Part shown: piece after piece, positions 1-10,631 of the stretch | Position numbering within the stretch: the first letter of the stretch is position 1 | Layout: every line of letters starts with the position of its first letter | NCBI RefSeq assembly: GCF_036669915.1 | Contig: NC_089314.1 | Span: 23,266,930-23,330,929 of the forward strand | Direction of reading: 5' to 3' | Source of the DNA: Pocillopora verrucosa | Lineage: Eukaryota; Cnidaria; Anthozoa; Scleractinia; Pocilloporidae | Length of the DNA: 64,000 nt | The notes under the pieces: generated by a model | What the model was told of the DNA's origin: nothing | What the model saw: the letters and a program-made list of their open reading frames with translations, nothing else | Database searches by the model: none | Translations under genes and position numbers: made by a program

Positions 1-3000
1 GTTGCCCATCAATTAAGTGCTTGCAATGATGAGTATAAAGAAATTGTAGGGGGAGAGGATGGGGTAAAAATGCTGTTGGGTAACTCTAAACTCGGTGTCA
101 AGGAACTTTTTACTAAACTGTTACATGAGCCATTAAGTATGTGTAGGCCATTTCTTAAGAAATTTTTAGTTATTATTGACGCCTTAGATGAGACGGAGTC
201 CGGGGAAGATTTTCTTGATCTTATTAAGCATCGTTTCCCCATGCTACCCGAATGGCTTGTGTTCTTTGTCACCAGTCGCCCTGGAGATTCTGTTCAATCA
301 AGGTTGATGAGGTACAACCCTTGTATAAAAATTTGTTCCGGTAACAGCGACCAGCAGAACTTTTATCAGCAACATGAGCAAGATATCCAAAACTTTTTGA
401 AAGAGAGGATTAATTTCCCTTGTGTTAATATCTCGGTTGACGATGTGTTCGAAAAATGTGACGGATTATTCTTGTACGCACATTACATTGTGGAAGAATT
501 GAAGGAGGCTTTGGCTTCTGGTAAGAAAATCAGTAATTTAAACAATCTTTTCCCGGGAGATATTGAAGAATTCTTTCTGCATAATTTTCGCCGCGTCTAT
601 GACCACGTGGGAGAAAATATCTTTAAGAAGTTGTTTGGTTGTGTCGTCGTAGCTCCATCTCCGCTCCCTGTCTCGGTTATTTCGTTCATTCTAAACAGGG
701 AAAACTCAAATCAGGATGAGCAACAAGTGATCGATGCTGTATCGCAATTTTTGGTGTTACGAAATCCTGATCAGACGTTAACTTTCCTGCACAATCTGGT
801 CCCAGCCTGGTTGACAAACGACACAAAGGCTCCACGCAAACTATTGATCTGTAAGAAGATGGGAGGTAAGTATCTCAGTGAAGTTTTTGTTGAAATTCTC
901 TCTTCAATTGTCCAAGAATCGTCATCGCCTTGCACCTCCATTGACGTTAAGTTGAAGGACTATGTGATGCGCGTTGCGGTTTGCTTCTTGAGTCAGTTTG
1001 GAGGAAAAGATTGGCTGGAGCTTGTGTTTACATGTTTGACAAATTATCATTTCATTGAGAGAAGATTGCTGTCGGGAAAAATTGAGATATATCATCTGCT
1101 TCAGGATTTGAAGCTTGTCAAGGGCTGCCTAGATGTCGGTGATAAAAAGAAACAAGATCTTCTTCAAGAGATTGCACAGGTACTTTTATCAAATACCTTT
1201 ATTCTTTTTGAATGCCCGCAACTTCTGCACTCCTGTTTACGAACGGCCTCCAGCGCTGTTCAAGAAACTCTTCTGCTTACCAAATTTCCAGTTCCTTGGT
1301 TTGAATGCACTGTTTTGGCTACCGTAGACCCTGCAATCGCTGATATGAATTGTTTTGCCACATCATGTGATAATGAGACAGTTGTTGGGGCCAAGGGTCG
1401 GTCACTCATGTTTTTTGATGCACGTAGAGCACAAAGAGCAGATGGCCCTTTCGAGATAAGTAAACAGATCATTCACAATATCAGTCACTTGGAATACTCT
1501 CGTGACAGCAAATTCATCTTTTTTGGTCGGCTTGACAAGTGGTTTTCTGTTGAGCGAAAGTGCGTGGAGGATTTTCGTCAGTTTTATTGGAATGCGACAG
1601 TTTACCAGTGGGGCTTCCATACTCGTGACGGGGAGTCCATTGTGGTTAAAAGAAACATGGAGGATTTCTCATGCTCATGGTCAGAAAATACTTGCCTTGG
1701 CAACTTACTTGCTCTGTGGGCTGTGAAGGAGATTCAAGAGAGCCGAGATGATGTTACGAGTCTCTCTGAGGAATTAGTGGTTGATGGACCGATCAAATGC
1801 TTGCTTAGATATATTCCATTCAAGACAAACCAAACTAGGCCTCATGTGGACACTAGTAGTCTGATAAGCGACTGCCGCTTTTGTCGTAAATTACGTTCAC
1901 TGACATTCGAAGGGATGTCCCTAAGAGCGGTTCGTGAAATAATCATAGAGATTTACCCTTGTATTTTCCAATGGCAGATATTGGATCTTAAGACTGGAAG
2001 ACCTGTGTTGGAGCGTGTGTTTCCGCGGAATATTCAGCCGGACCCATTTACTTACATCTGTCATGTGTCGTATTTTGTAAACAGAGAGGCAATGGAAATA
2101 GCGTTCTCCGATTTTTCAGTTTGTAACATTGCCATAGTGACAGCTATTCGATACCTAGAGGGAAGTATGAACCTCAAACTTGAGTGGGAACCACCTGTAG
2201 AGTTGAAGCCAGCAAAGATGTCAGACCTCAAGCCAGAGCCTACCGTCAAACTGGAGGAGTTACTAGAGGATCTGCTGATGAGAGACATTACTCTGGGATT
2301 GACTGAAGAGCTAAAGCGGAGAGTGAACCTTAACCTTGAGAGTATATTGAGAAGAATCAAGGAGCTTGAGAATGTGACTAAAGAGCATGAAATAGAGAGC
2401 CTTGTAAAAACAAAATGTGAGCTGGAGAATGAGTGGACAAGTAAACTTACGCTAAAGCGCGAATTGGAGAATGAGTTAGATGTCCTACTACGCCGGAAGT
2501 GGGCTTTGAATGTTGAAGTGGTATTGATACAAGAATGTATGGCGCAGCTGGAGAGAAAACTGAGCCTGGAGGTGAAGCACTTGGAACCAAAGTTAAAGGA
2601 AGAGGTGGCGTTGTTACTCGAACAAGAGCGCGTGCTGGAGCAGGAGTTGATTGGGAGGAACCGGGATCTAGAAATCGATCAACGGGAGTTGATGCTACAA
2701 CAAGGGCTGAATTTGACAGTTGAACGTGTTCGTGAATTGCAGAATAAGTTAGCTTGTTTAGAAGAACTAAAGCGGATGCCGGAAAGACAACGGGGACAGG
2801 AGCTCGATCAAGTGGAGTCGAATGTGAAACAGAAGCTGGATTTCCTACTTGAACAAGAGCGTGAGCCACGACACGAAATCGATCTAATGGAGTTCCAAGA
2901 TCACCGAATGCTGAAGTTAATACTCGACCCAAAGCACAGATGGAAGAGACAGCAACAGGAGTATGAACAGGATCTAAATGCTTCGCGATTTGAAAAGGAA

Positions 3001-4995
3001 GCCGAGATCTGGGAAACGTTAGAGTTCGCTTTTGAATCCAAGCTGACATATACAGAATCTAAGCGGGCGAGTCACCAACTTCATAGGCTCAGACGGTTGG
3101 ATCTGGAGGTAAATGCAACAGCTGAGGAGGAGCTTGAGAGCTTGCTTAGTGAAGGAAGAATAATCGAACTGAATAATCGAGTGGCGGAAGCGGCGCTTGT
3201 TGATGATGATCTGAAAGAGCTTATCTTTGGAAGTGTAAAGCATGAACTAGAGAAAAGGCTTGAGACACTTGAAGAGAGGAAGCGAGAGCTTATGCACGAG
3301 ATGAAGATAGAATTAAGTAGAAAGAGAGACCATGAGGTTAAAGGTGCACAATGTTGGACGGCATGGGTGGAGAAAGAGCTTATGCTCAAGGGTGGAGAGA
3401 ATTTGATGATGAAGGAATACCGCTGGTTTCGGCTAAATCTGTTAAAAAGAAAAGTAAAAAAGCAACTGGAACAAGGGATGGAACTTGGGCTGGATCGAGA
3501 AGAAAGAGTATGGGAGTCGTACCTCAGAGTATTGAAGAAAGAAAAGATGGAGATGCATCCTTACTTTGTGAAAGAATTCCAACACAGATCAATTAACTTG
3601 GAGGATTACACGTATTTTCCAGAAGGGCTTGACGATAGCGAGAGTAAAGCCAACGAAGACATTCTCATTTATCTTTCACCAGGAGGAAAATGGGTTTTAG
3701 AGGTCGATGGTTTCCGAAACAAAAATTTTTTGCGAAAAAGGAATCTAGAGCTCTCGTGTGACCATGAAACGCCGCAACGTGATATTGGAAAATTCACACG
3801 CTTTTCATTTACAAAGGATGACCTTTATCTGGTCTATTTGACCGACAATGGTTCGCTGCACGCTTTGTCCCTCGAAACAGGTACAGTTCTAACCACTGTG
3901 ACCAGCAATCACATTATTTATTTCACAAAGCAACACGAGTGTGGCTTTTTGTTTTACAGCGATACAGAAGAAAAAGCCATCCTTCTTTCCGATTTATACA
4001 ACCCTTTCAAGTTTATTTCAGCAGTAGAGTTGCCCGAGGTGGAAAAAGCGATCACAGCAGTCTTTTGCTCAACTAATACAGTTCTATCTGTTGGTTCCGA
4101 CTTGAAGGTTTCCTTTTGGCAGACCGCTGAAGCTAAAGACGGCTCTAGCTTCATTTCTCAGTCTCTACACGACACCTCTGACATACAAGTGAAGGATTGT
4201 GCGCTTTCTCCAAACGGACAGCTTATTGCTATTCATCAAGGAAGCAAGTTAATGCTATATACCTTTACAGATTTTAGCCTTGTGGAGACTCGCACAGTAT
4301 TCACAGAAGAATTTGGTGACACGATTTCGTCCCTTACATTTTCAAGCGATGGTACCTCACTCCTCTTCTGTATCCAGGCTTGGCAAAGCTTTACGCGCGG
4401 CGATGTGTGGGACGTTGTGGGGAAGTTTGTGTCAAGTAGCGTGAAGTCGCAAGCATTGGTCGCTGTTGAATGTTGTTGCATTTCATCTAGCAAACAAGAG
4501 ATTATGCTGTGTGGCAAGTATCAGATAGAGATCTGGAAATACGGTGAAAGGTCTTATCACTTATCGACAACAATCCGTGTAGAGGAGATGTACCACTCTG
4601 TTAGGTTCAGTCAATGTATTGTCTCGTCTGACGACCAACTTCTTGTTTGTTGCATCGCGAACACAATTCTTGTGTATCGTCGAAGTGCATCAGACATCAT
4701 CTCCTCCAAGCGAGTCCTTCTTGGCCATCTGGGTATAATCGAGTTTTGTCGGTTTCTTAAAGAAAATCGTTATCTTATTTCCTATGGTATCGATGGCATG
4801 GTTTTCCTCTGGGATACAATCGAGTTTAAAGCGGTTGGATTTGCAAGAATTCCACTGGACACCGTCGTATGTATGGCAGTGTCTCCAGATGAAGAAAAAG
4901 TTGTTTGCTATTCGTCCACCAATTTGATATGCTTGGTGAAACTCCGCGAGCTGAAAAGTGATCGAGTGGTTCAAGGCCCGTATGCCCGGGAGTAG
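1..4995 (+). CDS. NACHT/STAND NTPase with long coiled coil and WD40-like C-terminus (5' end outside window)
   Basis: The frame is already open at base 1, upstream of the first ATG at 70, so the start and the Walker A loop lie outside the window. A hydrophobic Walker B strand ending in acidic residues (FLVIIDALDE, about 160-190) is followed by a sensor-type TSR motif (about 268-276), as in NACHT-family STAND ATPases. Helical winged-helix/linker sequence follows to about 1300. From about 1300 to 2200 the sequence is beta-rich and propeller-like, with W, D and H/S spacing. From about 2210 to 3560 there are roughly 450 residues of E/K/R/L-rich coiled coil, including two related LLEQER segments about 240 bp apart. 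From about 3650 to the TAG at 4993 WD40-like repeats resume. No intron is seen in 5 kb. The family role is sensing and oligomerisation in innate-immunity-type signalling. The ligand is unknown and the propeller assignment is by eye. Confidence 0.85.
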   Translation, partial: VAHQLSACNDEYKEIVGGEDGVKMLLGNSKLGVKELFTKLLHEPLSMCRPFLKKFLVIIDALDETESGEDFLDLIKHRFPMLPEWLVFFVTSRPGDSVQSRLMRYNPCIKICSGNSDQQNFYQQHEQDIQNFLKERINFPCVNISVDDVFEKCDGLFLYAHYIVEELKEALASGKKISNLNNLFPGDIEEFFLHNFRRVYDHVGENIFKKLFGCVVVAPSPLPVSVISFILNRENSNQDEQQVIDAVSQFLVLRNPDQTLTFLHNLVPAWLTNDTKAPRKLLICKKMGGKYLSEVFVEILSSIVQESSSPCTSIDVKLKDYVMRVAVCFLSQFGGKDWLELVFTCLTNYHFIERRLLSGKIEIYHLLQDLKLVKGCLDVGDKKKQDLLQEIAQVLLSNTFILFECPQLLHSCLRTASSAVQETLLLTKFPVPWFECTVLATVDPAIADMNCFATSCDNETVVGAKGRSLMFFDARRAQRADGPFEISKQIIHNISHLEYSRDSKFIFFGRLDKWFSVERKCVEDFRQFYWNATVYQWGFHTRDGESIVVKRNMEDFSCSWSENTCLGNLLALWAVKEIQESRDDVTSLSEELVVDGPIKCLLRYIPFKTNQTRPHVDTSSLISDCRFCRKLRSLTFEGMSLRAVREIIIEIYPCIFQWQILDLKTGRPVLERVFPRNIQPDPFTYICHVSYFVNREAMEIAFSDFSVCNIAIVTAIRYLEGSMNLKLEWEPPVELKPAKMSDLKPEPTVKLEELLEDLLMRDITLGLTEELKRRVNLNLESILRRIKELENVTKEHEIESLVKTKCELENEWTSKLTLKRELENELDVLLRRKWALNVEVVLIQECMAQLERKLSLEVKHLEPKLKEEVALLLEQERVLEQELIGRNRDLEIDQRELMLQQGLNLTVERVRELQNKLACLEELKRMPERQRGQELDQVESNVKQKLDFLLEQEREPRHEIDLMEFQDHRMLKLILDPKHRWKRQQQEYEQDLNASRFEKEAEIWETLEFAFESKLTYTESKRASHQLHRLRRLDLEVNATAEEELESLLSEGRIIELNNRVAEAALVDDDLKELIFGSVKHELEKRLETLEERKRELMHEMKIELSRKRDHEVKGAQCWTAWVEKELMLKGGENLMMKEYRWFRLNLLKRKVKKQLEQGMELGLDREERVWESYLRVLKKEKMEMHPYFVKEFQHRSINLEDYTYFPEGLDDSESKANEDILIYLSPGGKWVLEVDGFRNKNFLRKRNLELSCDHETPQRDIGKFTRFSFTKDDLYLVYLTDNGSLHALSLETGTVLTTVTSNHIIYFTKQHECGFLFYSDTEEKAILLSDLYNPFKFISAVELPEVEKAITAVFCSTNTVLSVGSDLKVSFWQTAEAKDGSSFISQSLHDTSDIQVKDCALSPNGQLIAIHQGSKLMLYTFTDFSLVETRTVFTEEFGDTISSLTFSSDGTSLLFCIQAWQSFTRGDVWDVVGKFVSSSVKSQALVAVECCCISSSKQEIMLCGKYQIEIWKYGERSYHLSTTIRVEEMYHSVRFSQCIVSSDDQLLVCCIANTILVYRRSASDIISSKRVLLGHLGIIEFCRFLKENRYLISYGIDGMVFLWDTIEFKAVGFARIPLDTVVCMAVSPDEEKVVCYSSTNLICLVKLRELKSDRVVQGPYARE

Positions 4996-6494
4996 TAAAT
5001 GGTTGCTCAAAACTTCGAAACCAACAACGATGTGCTTTCACGTGTGCCATCATCCAAGGTCCGTGAGATCCGTGAGGGTTGAATTACTGTATCAATCTGT
5101 TGAGATTTGAATCTCCTCGAAGGAAATTCAAAGCCATATTAGAGCGACGAAGACTTTGCTCGTTGTTTGCGCGAAGCTCTTCCACCATGTTCAGTGTTCA
5201 AAATTATTTTTGATTAGTGTTCTTTTTCGAAAAAAAATTATCAGTCCCGATTATCGTTGCCGTTGTAAAGGTAAAAATTGTGGGACCCTTCTGTTCGAGG
5301 TTTTTTTTTTATGATTTAAACTTTCACACGACCTCGAATAATTGCGATAACCTTGCTACAATGTCACTCAAGTCATGGAGGTGTTATGATCTTTTCAATG
5401 TACTATAAATAAGGTAACATCTAGAAAACTCCAAAAGAGGGCCCGTACAATCGCGCCACTACCGTTCGTGAATTTATACTTGGAAGATCTTAGTTCATAA
5501 ATCCAACAGAAATACTTAAAAGGAATTGAAAGGTTCAACAACACACAAAGAACTCATTCTTCAAAGGTAGCTTGGTGTTACTAGAGAAAATTTCAAAGTA
5601 AAGCTCTCCTGGACTCCAATTTGGTCTCTACTTAGTTTGTTCCACCTATTTATGGAAAGGTGTTTTGTAGGTTAACCATTTGTAGTTCCCTTCAAGACAT
5701 TTGAGAGTTTAATTTTACCATTATAAATTGGTTTTGAATTAGATGTACGTAAGAAACCAGTTCTCAAAAGGGTATTCTATTTTCAACAAGATGCTGGAAA
5801 ACGAATTTGTTTTTAAATATCTTTCTTGGTTAATAACAATATTTCGCGCTAATAACAGTAAAACGACAAGGTAAAATAAAGTCTGTGATCTATTGAAAAC
5901 ATGATGTTAATTACAGGAGCATGATATGATGCAGTTCAAGAGTTTTCATTGGCCGAGTCATATTGATTTGACCTAATTTATGCACCATTAGGATCGAATC
6001 TGAGCCAGAAGGTCCATGTACAATATTTTGTGGTATCTTTCGGTCTAAAAGCACTTTCAGTCGCGCTGGTTTGTTGTGAGATGGTAGATAGCCAAATGGA
6101 GAGTGTGACCTTCGCGGGTTAAATACCATCTCCAAACAAGCGAGCGTAAGTAGGATAAGGCAACTTCTCAGGGAGTCTGCTTGGGACGACATATATGTGA
6201 GTTATATTTACCGTAGTACAGCCCTTATACTTAAATCGGGATTATTTTTATCAACCAAAGTGTTCTGGAATAGTATTCGTTAGATCTAGAGTTAAGCTGT
6301 GAAGTGAATTTTTAGTATCTTTAGTTTTTATAGCAGGTGGACCTGCACAGCTGTAATTTGTTTCTTCATTTGATTTTTACGTTAACGATGGACTTAGTCT
6401 TTACTTTTTGTCCTTTTTTATACACTATAAACTCTATAACAAAGTGCTTTTATAGGAATATTTTTGTAACAACTCAATTTCCTTGCTGCTGGTA
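4996..6494. other. non-coding stretch downstream of the NACHT gene
   Basis: No ORF with coding character was found. The early part is probably 3' UTR. A possible AATAAA poly(A) signal is near 5874, and T-rich runs occur near 5300. Confidence 0.5.
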
Positions 6495-6620
6495 TATATG
6501 TTGTGGTTCAATTTTATCCTTAGTTCAAATTTGTTTCAAACTCATTACCATACATTAAAATATCTAAAAACAAAAGAAAATAAAATTTGAACCAGGGATA
6601 AAATTGAACCACAACATATA
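6495..6620. repeat. inverted repeat (hairpin), arms about 38 nt
   Basis: The left arm (6495-6533) contains TTGTGGTTCAATTTTATCC. The right arm (6583-6620) contains its reverse complement, GGATAAAATTGAACCACAA. About 50 bp separate them. It abuts the left edge of duplicated block A, so it may be part of, or a landing site near, that block. Confidence 0.8.
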
Positions 6621-9260
6621 GAAAATAAGCTTTAATGCTTGTCTGCTATGGAAAGTAAGAGTAATTGTTATTCAAGCAGCTAAAATAATTACATGTATGT
6701 TAACACCTATGCATTGTAATAAATTGTTTTGCAAAAGTGTACGAAATTAGTGTTCTTAACTGTGTAAATCATTCAAAAAACCTTTGATTATGTGGAAATG
6801 TTTCGCCTTTTGATCTTCACCCCTGGTTAGTCGCCGCATCCGTAACCATTCTTGCTTCTTTTTAGTCTGTTATTAGCTCTTAAGTGTTTTTATTCCCAGA
6901 AAAACTATCGATAAAGCTACCACTCTGTTGAAAACAGTCTCAAAATATCGTAGCTCCTCTACGACGCTCCTCGATTAAGTGCTGTAAGAACAACACCCGG
7001 CGTATCACAAATGGCAATCAACTAGCAAGGAACAAACTACCTGAAGCGTAGTTCAAGCGCGGGAAAACGTAAGAGACCCAGTTTGGATTGAAATTTTAAA
7101 AGATGGATGGAGTATTCCAGACCAATCACAAAATAAAAACAAAATTCATGCACACCCGAAGTACTTTCCATACTTGATTGAAATGTACTTTAATCTGTGA
7201 ACCTGGTCACTAATTTGCATCGACTGTCTTCATTATTTATTCTTTATTTATCAATTGACAGTACAGCCAATGCGTTTCCGTAGCCCTTTTTACCGGATGA
7301 GGTGATATTGTCATCTTTCCTCGTGAAATGTTGCCTGTGATCTGAGCCGATAAGCAAATTTGCGTGCCCCTTGCACCTGATCTTCAGATTTTACCTTTCA
7401 CCTTTCCTTGAAATGGATTATTGAAGGTCTCGAGCTTTCCACTGCAGTTTTAATTATTAAATACAAAGAGGAATGCTTAGGCATTCAATTTGGTGAGAAA
7501 CCAACTTGAACGAGAAATATAAGAACCGTTTACGGTTAACAAAGGCAGACAGTATGAACTAAGCACTCGACAACACTGTCAGTTGCACTCTTGCCTGATT
7601 TACAAAATTTCTAGACTTATTTTGTACCACTTTTGAGGTATCAAAGCCTAAGGAACTGAATTCGCCACCTTTAGAAAATAAGTTTCTTTTCCCTTCAAAA
7701 CCCCATTTGCCAATGATGTCAAGGCTCCTATCGAGAGCCCGCAATCTACAATCTTTTGGGTTGAATTTCTCTGAAATCGCGCGTCTTCCAAGAGCACTGA
7801 GAGTCACACACTGATGTTACTGATATACAGTGTTGCTAACTTTATCGCACATGAAACGAGGAAAATCACAGCGCGAGTACAGCGTAATTGCATCACCGAA
7901 TCTTTTCCTAAAACTTACACCTGGAAAAGTCCTCAAAAAGTCCTGTCAAAAACCACTAAGTGGTGGGATGTAGGGATGGACATCACCTTTAACGTAAATT
8001 TAACTCTTCTGCGGATTTCATTTGTTGCTTATTTCACTAAGGATTATTTTGGAAAATAAAGGCTCATGGCTATCGGAGTGATCACGATGCGCAAATACTT
8101 GCAAGTACTATTCGCCTCCGAGCAGCAGAAGTATAATTTATCGGCTGCAAATAGAATCAGTTTACGTATTCCGAAAATGACTGAGACTCCATTGACCATG
8201 GAAGCAGAAACTGACTGGAAATTTTAAAAACAAAAATTTGAATTTGTCGTGGGTGTAAATTCATTTGTCTAGGTAATCTTTTAATATTTCAGATTGCACT
8301 CAATATAAGTCGAGAGAGTTCCATAGATAAAAATCCTATCTTTTCCTTTCATAAATTTGCACCAGGTTATGTAAACAGTTTGGTCCGTGCTCTTTCTCAA
8401 CAATGAGTCAGTTTAGACTATCTGATGTATGTTATTTACCTTCTGGAAACAAGCTTTTCGTGGAAGGCACTTTGCAAAAAATTCTACAATGGAGACTAGG
8501 AACGATTCATTTAAAGTGTGACATTTCAACTTTACCTCACAGTTGGCTTTGTGGAACAGAAAGCTTTTTTTTCAATGCTCTAAAAGCCATCTGCGTGTAA
8601 AGATTGAGGCTAGATTGAAATTGAAACGGTAAAGGTTTGTTTTTATGGTACCTTGGCGATTTTAGTGAAGTAAGCAATATACCTTTTTTTCTTTTAATTG
8701 GTCGTATATCCACTCAATACTGGGTGTTACAAAATTGCCTCTTAGCAACAACCAGACAAGTTGGAACTCAAGCAAACATCTGCTTAATTCTTCGTTTTGA
8801 AATTCGACAAATTGAGGTCTTTCTTGTAAGATGACACGATGAGCATTACCATAAATAAAATATTAATCCATCCCTTCTGGTATTAGTGCGCTAAGCAAAG
8901 ATTTTCGGAATGTTTTTATTTTACGAAGACTAAACGTAATAGTAATATTACGAGAAATGGGCGCAGATTAAAAATGAAAACATGAAATTGTTCATTTTTA
9001 GTTATTAACATTTGTGTCACTAACCTTGTTAACTCATTAATCTATTTAAACATGTATTAGTTTATTCAAGACTCAGTAGACGATTTTAAATAAATATCAC
9101 TTATGATCTCTTAAGAAAAGATAAATTCAGGTCAAAGTTACGGAAAACAGAAAGTTAGATTTAACCATTCTGAAAAAGCGTGTGCACAAGAGGAAATTTC
9201 CTTCGGCTGTTTACATTTTCTTTATTCAATAATCATAGGGAAATTGAAGTTCTAATTGAT
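6612..9260. repeat. large direct duplication, copy A
   Basis: This block aligns collinearly with 15197-20001. Matching landmarks are 'acatgtatgttaacacctat' (6690s and 15270s), 'ccactaagtggtgggatgta' (7950s and 16185s), 'atcggctgcaaatagaatca' (8140s and 18040s), and the right end 'gaaattgaagttctaattga' (9239 and 19980). By eye the aligned parts differ at roughly one base in ten. Copy A has about 400 bp (6950-7360) that copy B lacks. It lacks three long segments present in B. Short ORFs inside (for example 7814-8059) have no recognisable product. Confidence 0.85.
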
Positions 9261-9924
9261 TGGTCAAGGAAAACTCGGATCCAAGGCGAAACACCAATCG
9301 CGACTTAGCAACGTACGTTTTCCCGCGCATTCAGCTGATTGGTTAATGATTCCCCCCTTTTCTTTAGTCCCCCCCTAATACTCTATTAGCAGCGACTAAT
9401 AGAACCACCTTGTTAAGCATATTAAACATTACCATGCGAACAACAATTTTCAGTACTTTTCATTTAAACGCTACAAACCAGAATTTCACCCACAAGCTTG
9501 CAAGATAGGACACAGTTCGCTTGGTAAACACCACCGACTCAAGTAACGCTGACTTGATTTCAACAAAATAAATTAAGAATTCAAAGGTTCAACGAGAGAA
9601 ACACCCACCTTCCTTGCCAAATACCTGAAATCGTCAGTATTCAGGATCCTGTCTGATTTACAGTCAACTTGGAAGAAATGATTTAGGCAGTTAAGGACCA
9701 TATTAGAAAGCTGCGGAGAGCATTATCGAAAACGAAAATTTATCAGTTAGTGAGCGAATATACAGTAAATCCGAAACAATGCTAGAATTTACCTGCGTGA
9801 GAAAAACAATATGAATAATATTGTTCGATGAAACCGATAAAAATTGCGTGACATATTGAGAAAAACCATGGCGTGACACTGGCGTCACAGGCTCTGAGAA
9901 GAAAGCGTGACCACTAAGACGGAC
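9261..9924. other. non-coding spacer
   Basis: No gene was found. This is unique-looking AT-rich sequence between duplicated block A and the minus-strand terminal exon. Confidence 0.5.
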
Positions 9925-10631
9925 TCAACTGACTTTCATTCTAAAAAGCTCTCTCTTCCTGCTCTGATGTGACGAGGAGCTGCTTGAGGTACCGTCTCTC
10001 AACGAGTGATCCTCCCCCCTGTATGCAGTGGTATCTGCTGGAGCTGTGGTATAGTTAAGCGTCGGGCTTTCAGGGGGAGGTCTCGGAGGTGTTGTAGGAG
10101 CCTTGGCTAATTTCTTTATTTTTGGTTTTAGTGGTGAATCCTGGAGGAATAACGAGAAGAGTTGACTTCAGATTTCATCCTGAGTGGACAAGGAAGTAGT
10201 TGTCACGATCAAGTTGCTGGTTTACCTTACCTCGTCCATATCAATGTTGCTGTGAGATAATCGTCACAGTGAATCATTGATTGAGCTGGTTTGTAAAGTT
10301 GCAAAAGCATATTTCACTTTCCTGCAAATTGATCGTTAAGCGTGCGATTCGTGAATAAATCGCACCGATGTGAGCCAATCAGACTGCAACGATCACCAGT
10401 GATTTTAAAATGGATGTAATAAAGCAGCACTGATTTCACACCAGTGTCGATCTTGCGAGCTTATAAATTGCTGTTAAATGCTTTTTTTTTTAATCTTTAA
10501 TGGATGGTTTTGATTGTCTTTGATTTTTATTAAGTATCTTTTGTCTTACCATAATGTTCTTCTCGTTTGCAGTGAAAGGAGTTGTTGTGAAAGTTGTGGT
10601 TTCAGGACAGAAAGTAATCGCCATGCCGGTG
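9925..10631 (-). CDS. 3' terminal exons of an unrecognised minus-strand gene (partial)
   Basis: Two exons join in phase on the minus strand. The first candidate exon, 10631-10550, follows a CTATAG acceptor and ends ATG|gtaaga. It is Thr-rich (TTTFTTTPFTANEKNIM). The last exon, 10140-9925, follows the pyrimidine-rich acceptor ttattcctccag and encodes 71 residues ending in TGA. It opens with a Lys/Pro-rich segment (DSPLKPKIKKLAK), continues with a Pro/Thr-rich stretch (TTPPRPPPESP), a run of six Ser and a basic end. The phase is 0 at the junction. The composition resembles the cytoplasmic tail of a membrane or adaptor protein, but no family is recognised. Upstream exons were not found and may lie beyond large introns. 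An intervening 19-nt candidate microexon (10219-10237 region) does not keep the frame. Confidence 0.4.

Noticed and set aside
10219..10237. 19-nt microexon candidate (acceptor tctcacag, donor gtaagg) between the two terminal minus-strand exons
   Set aside because: Splice signals look good but its inclusion breaks the phase between the flanking exons; direct joining keeps the frame.
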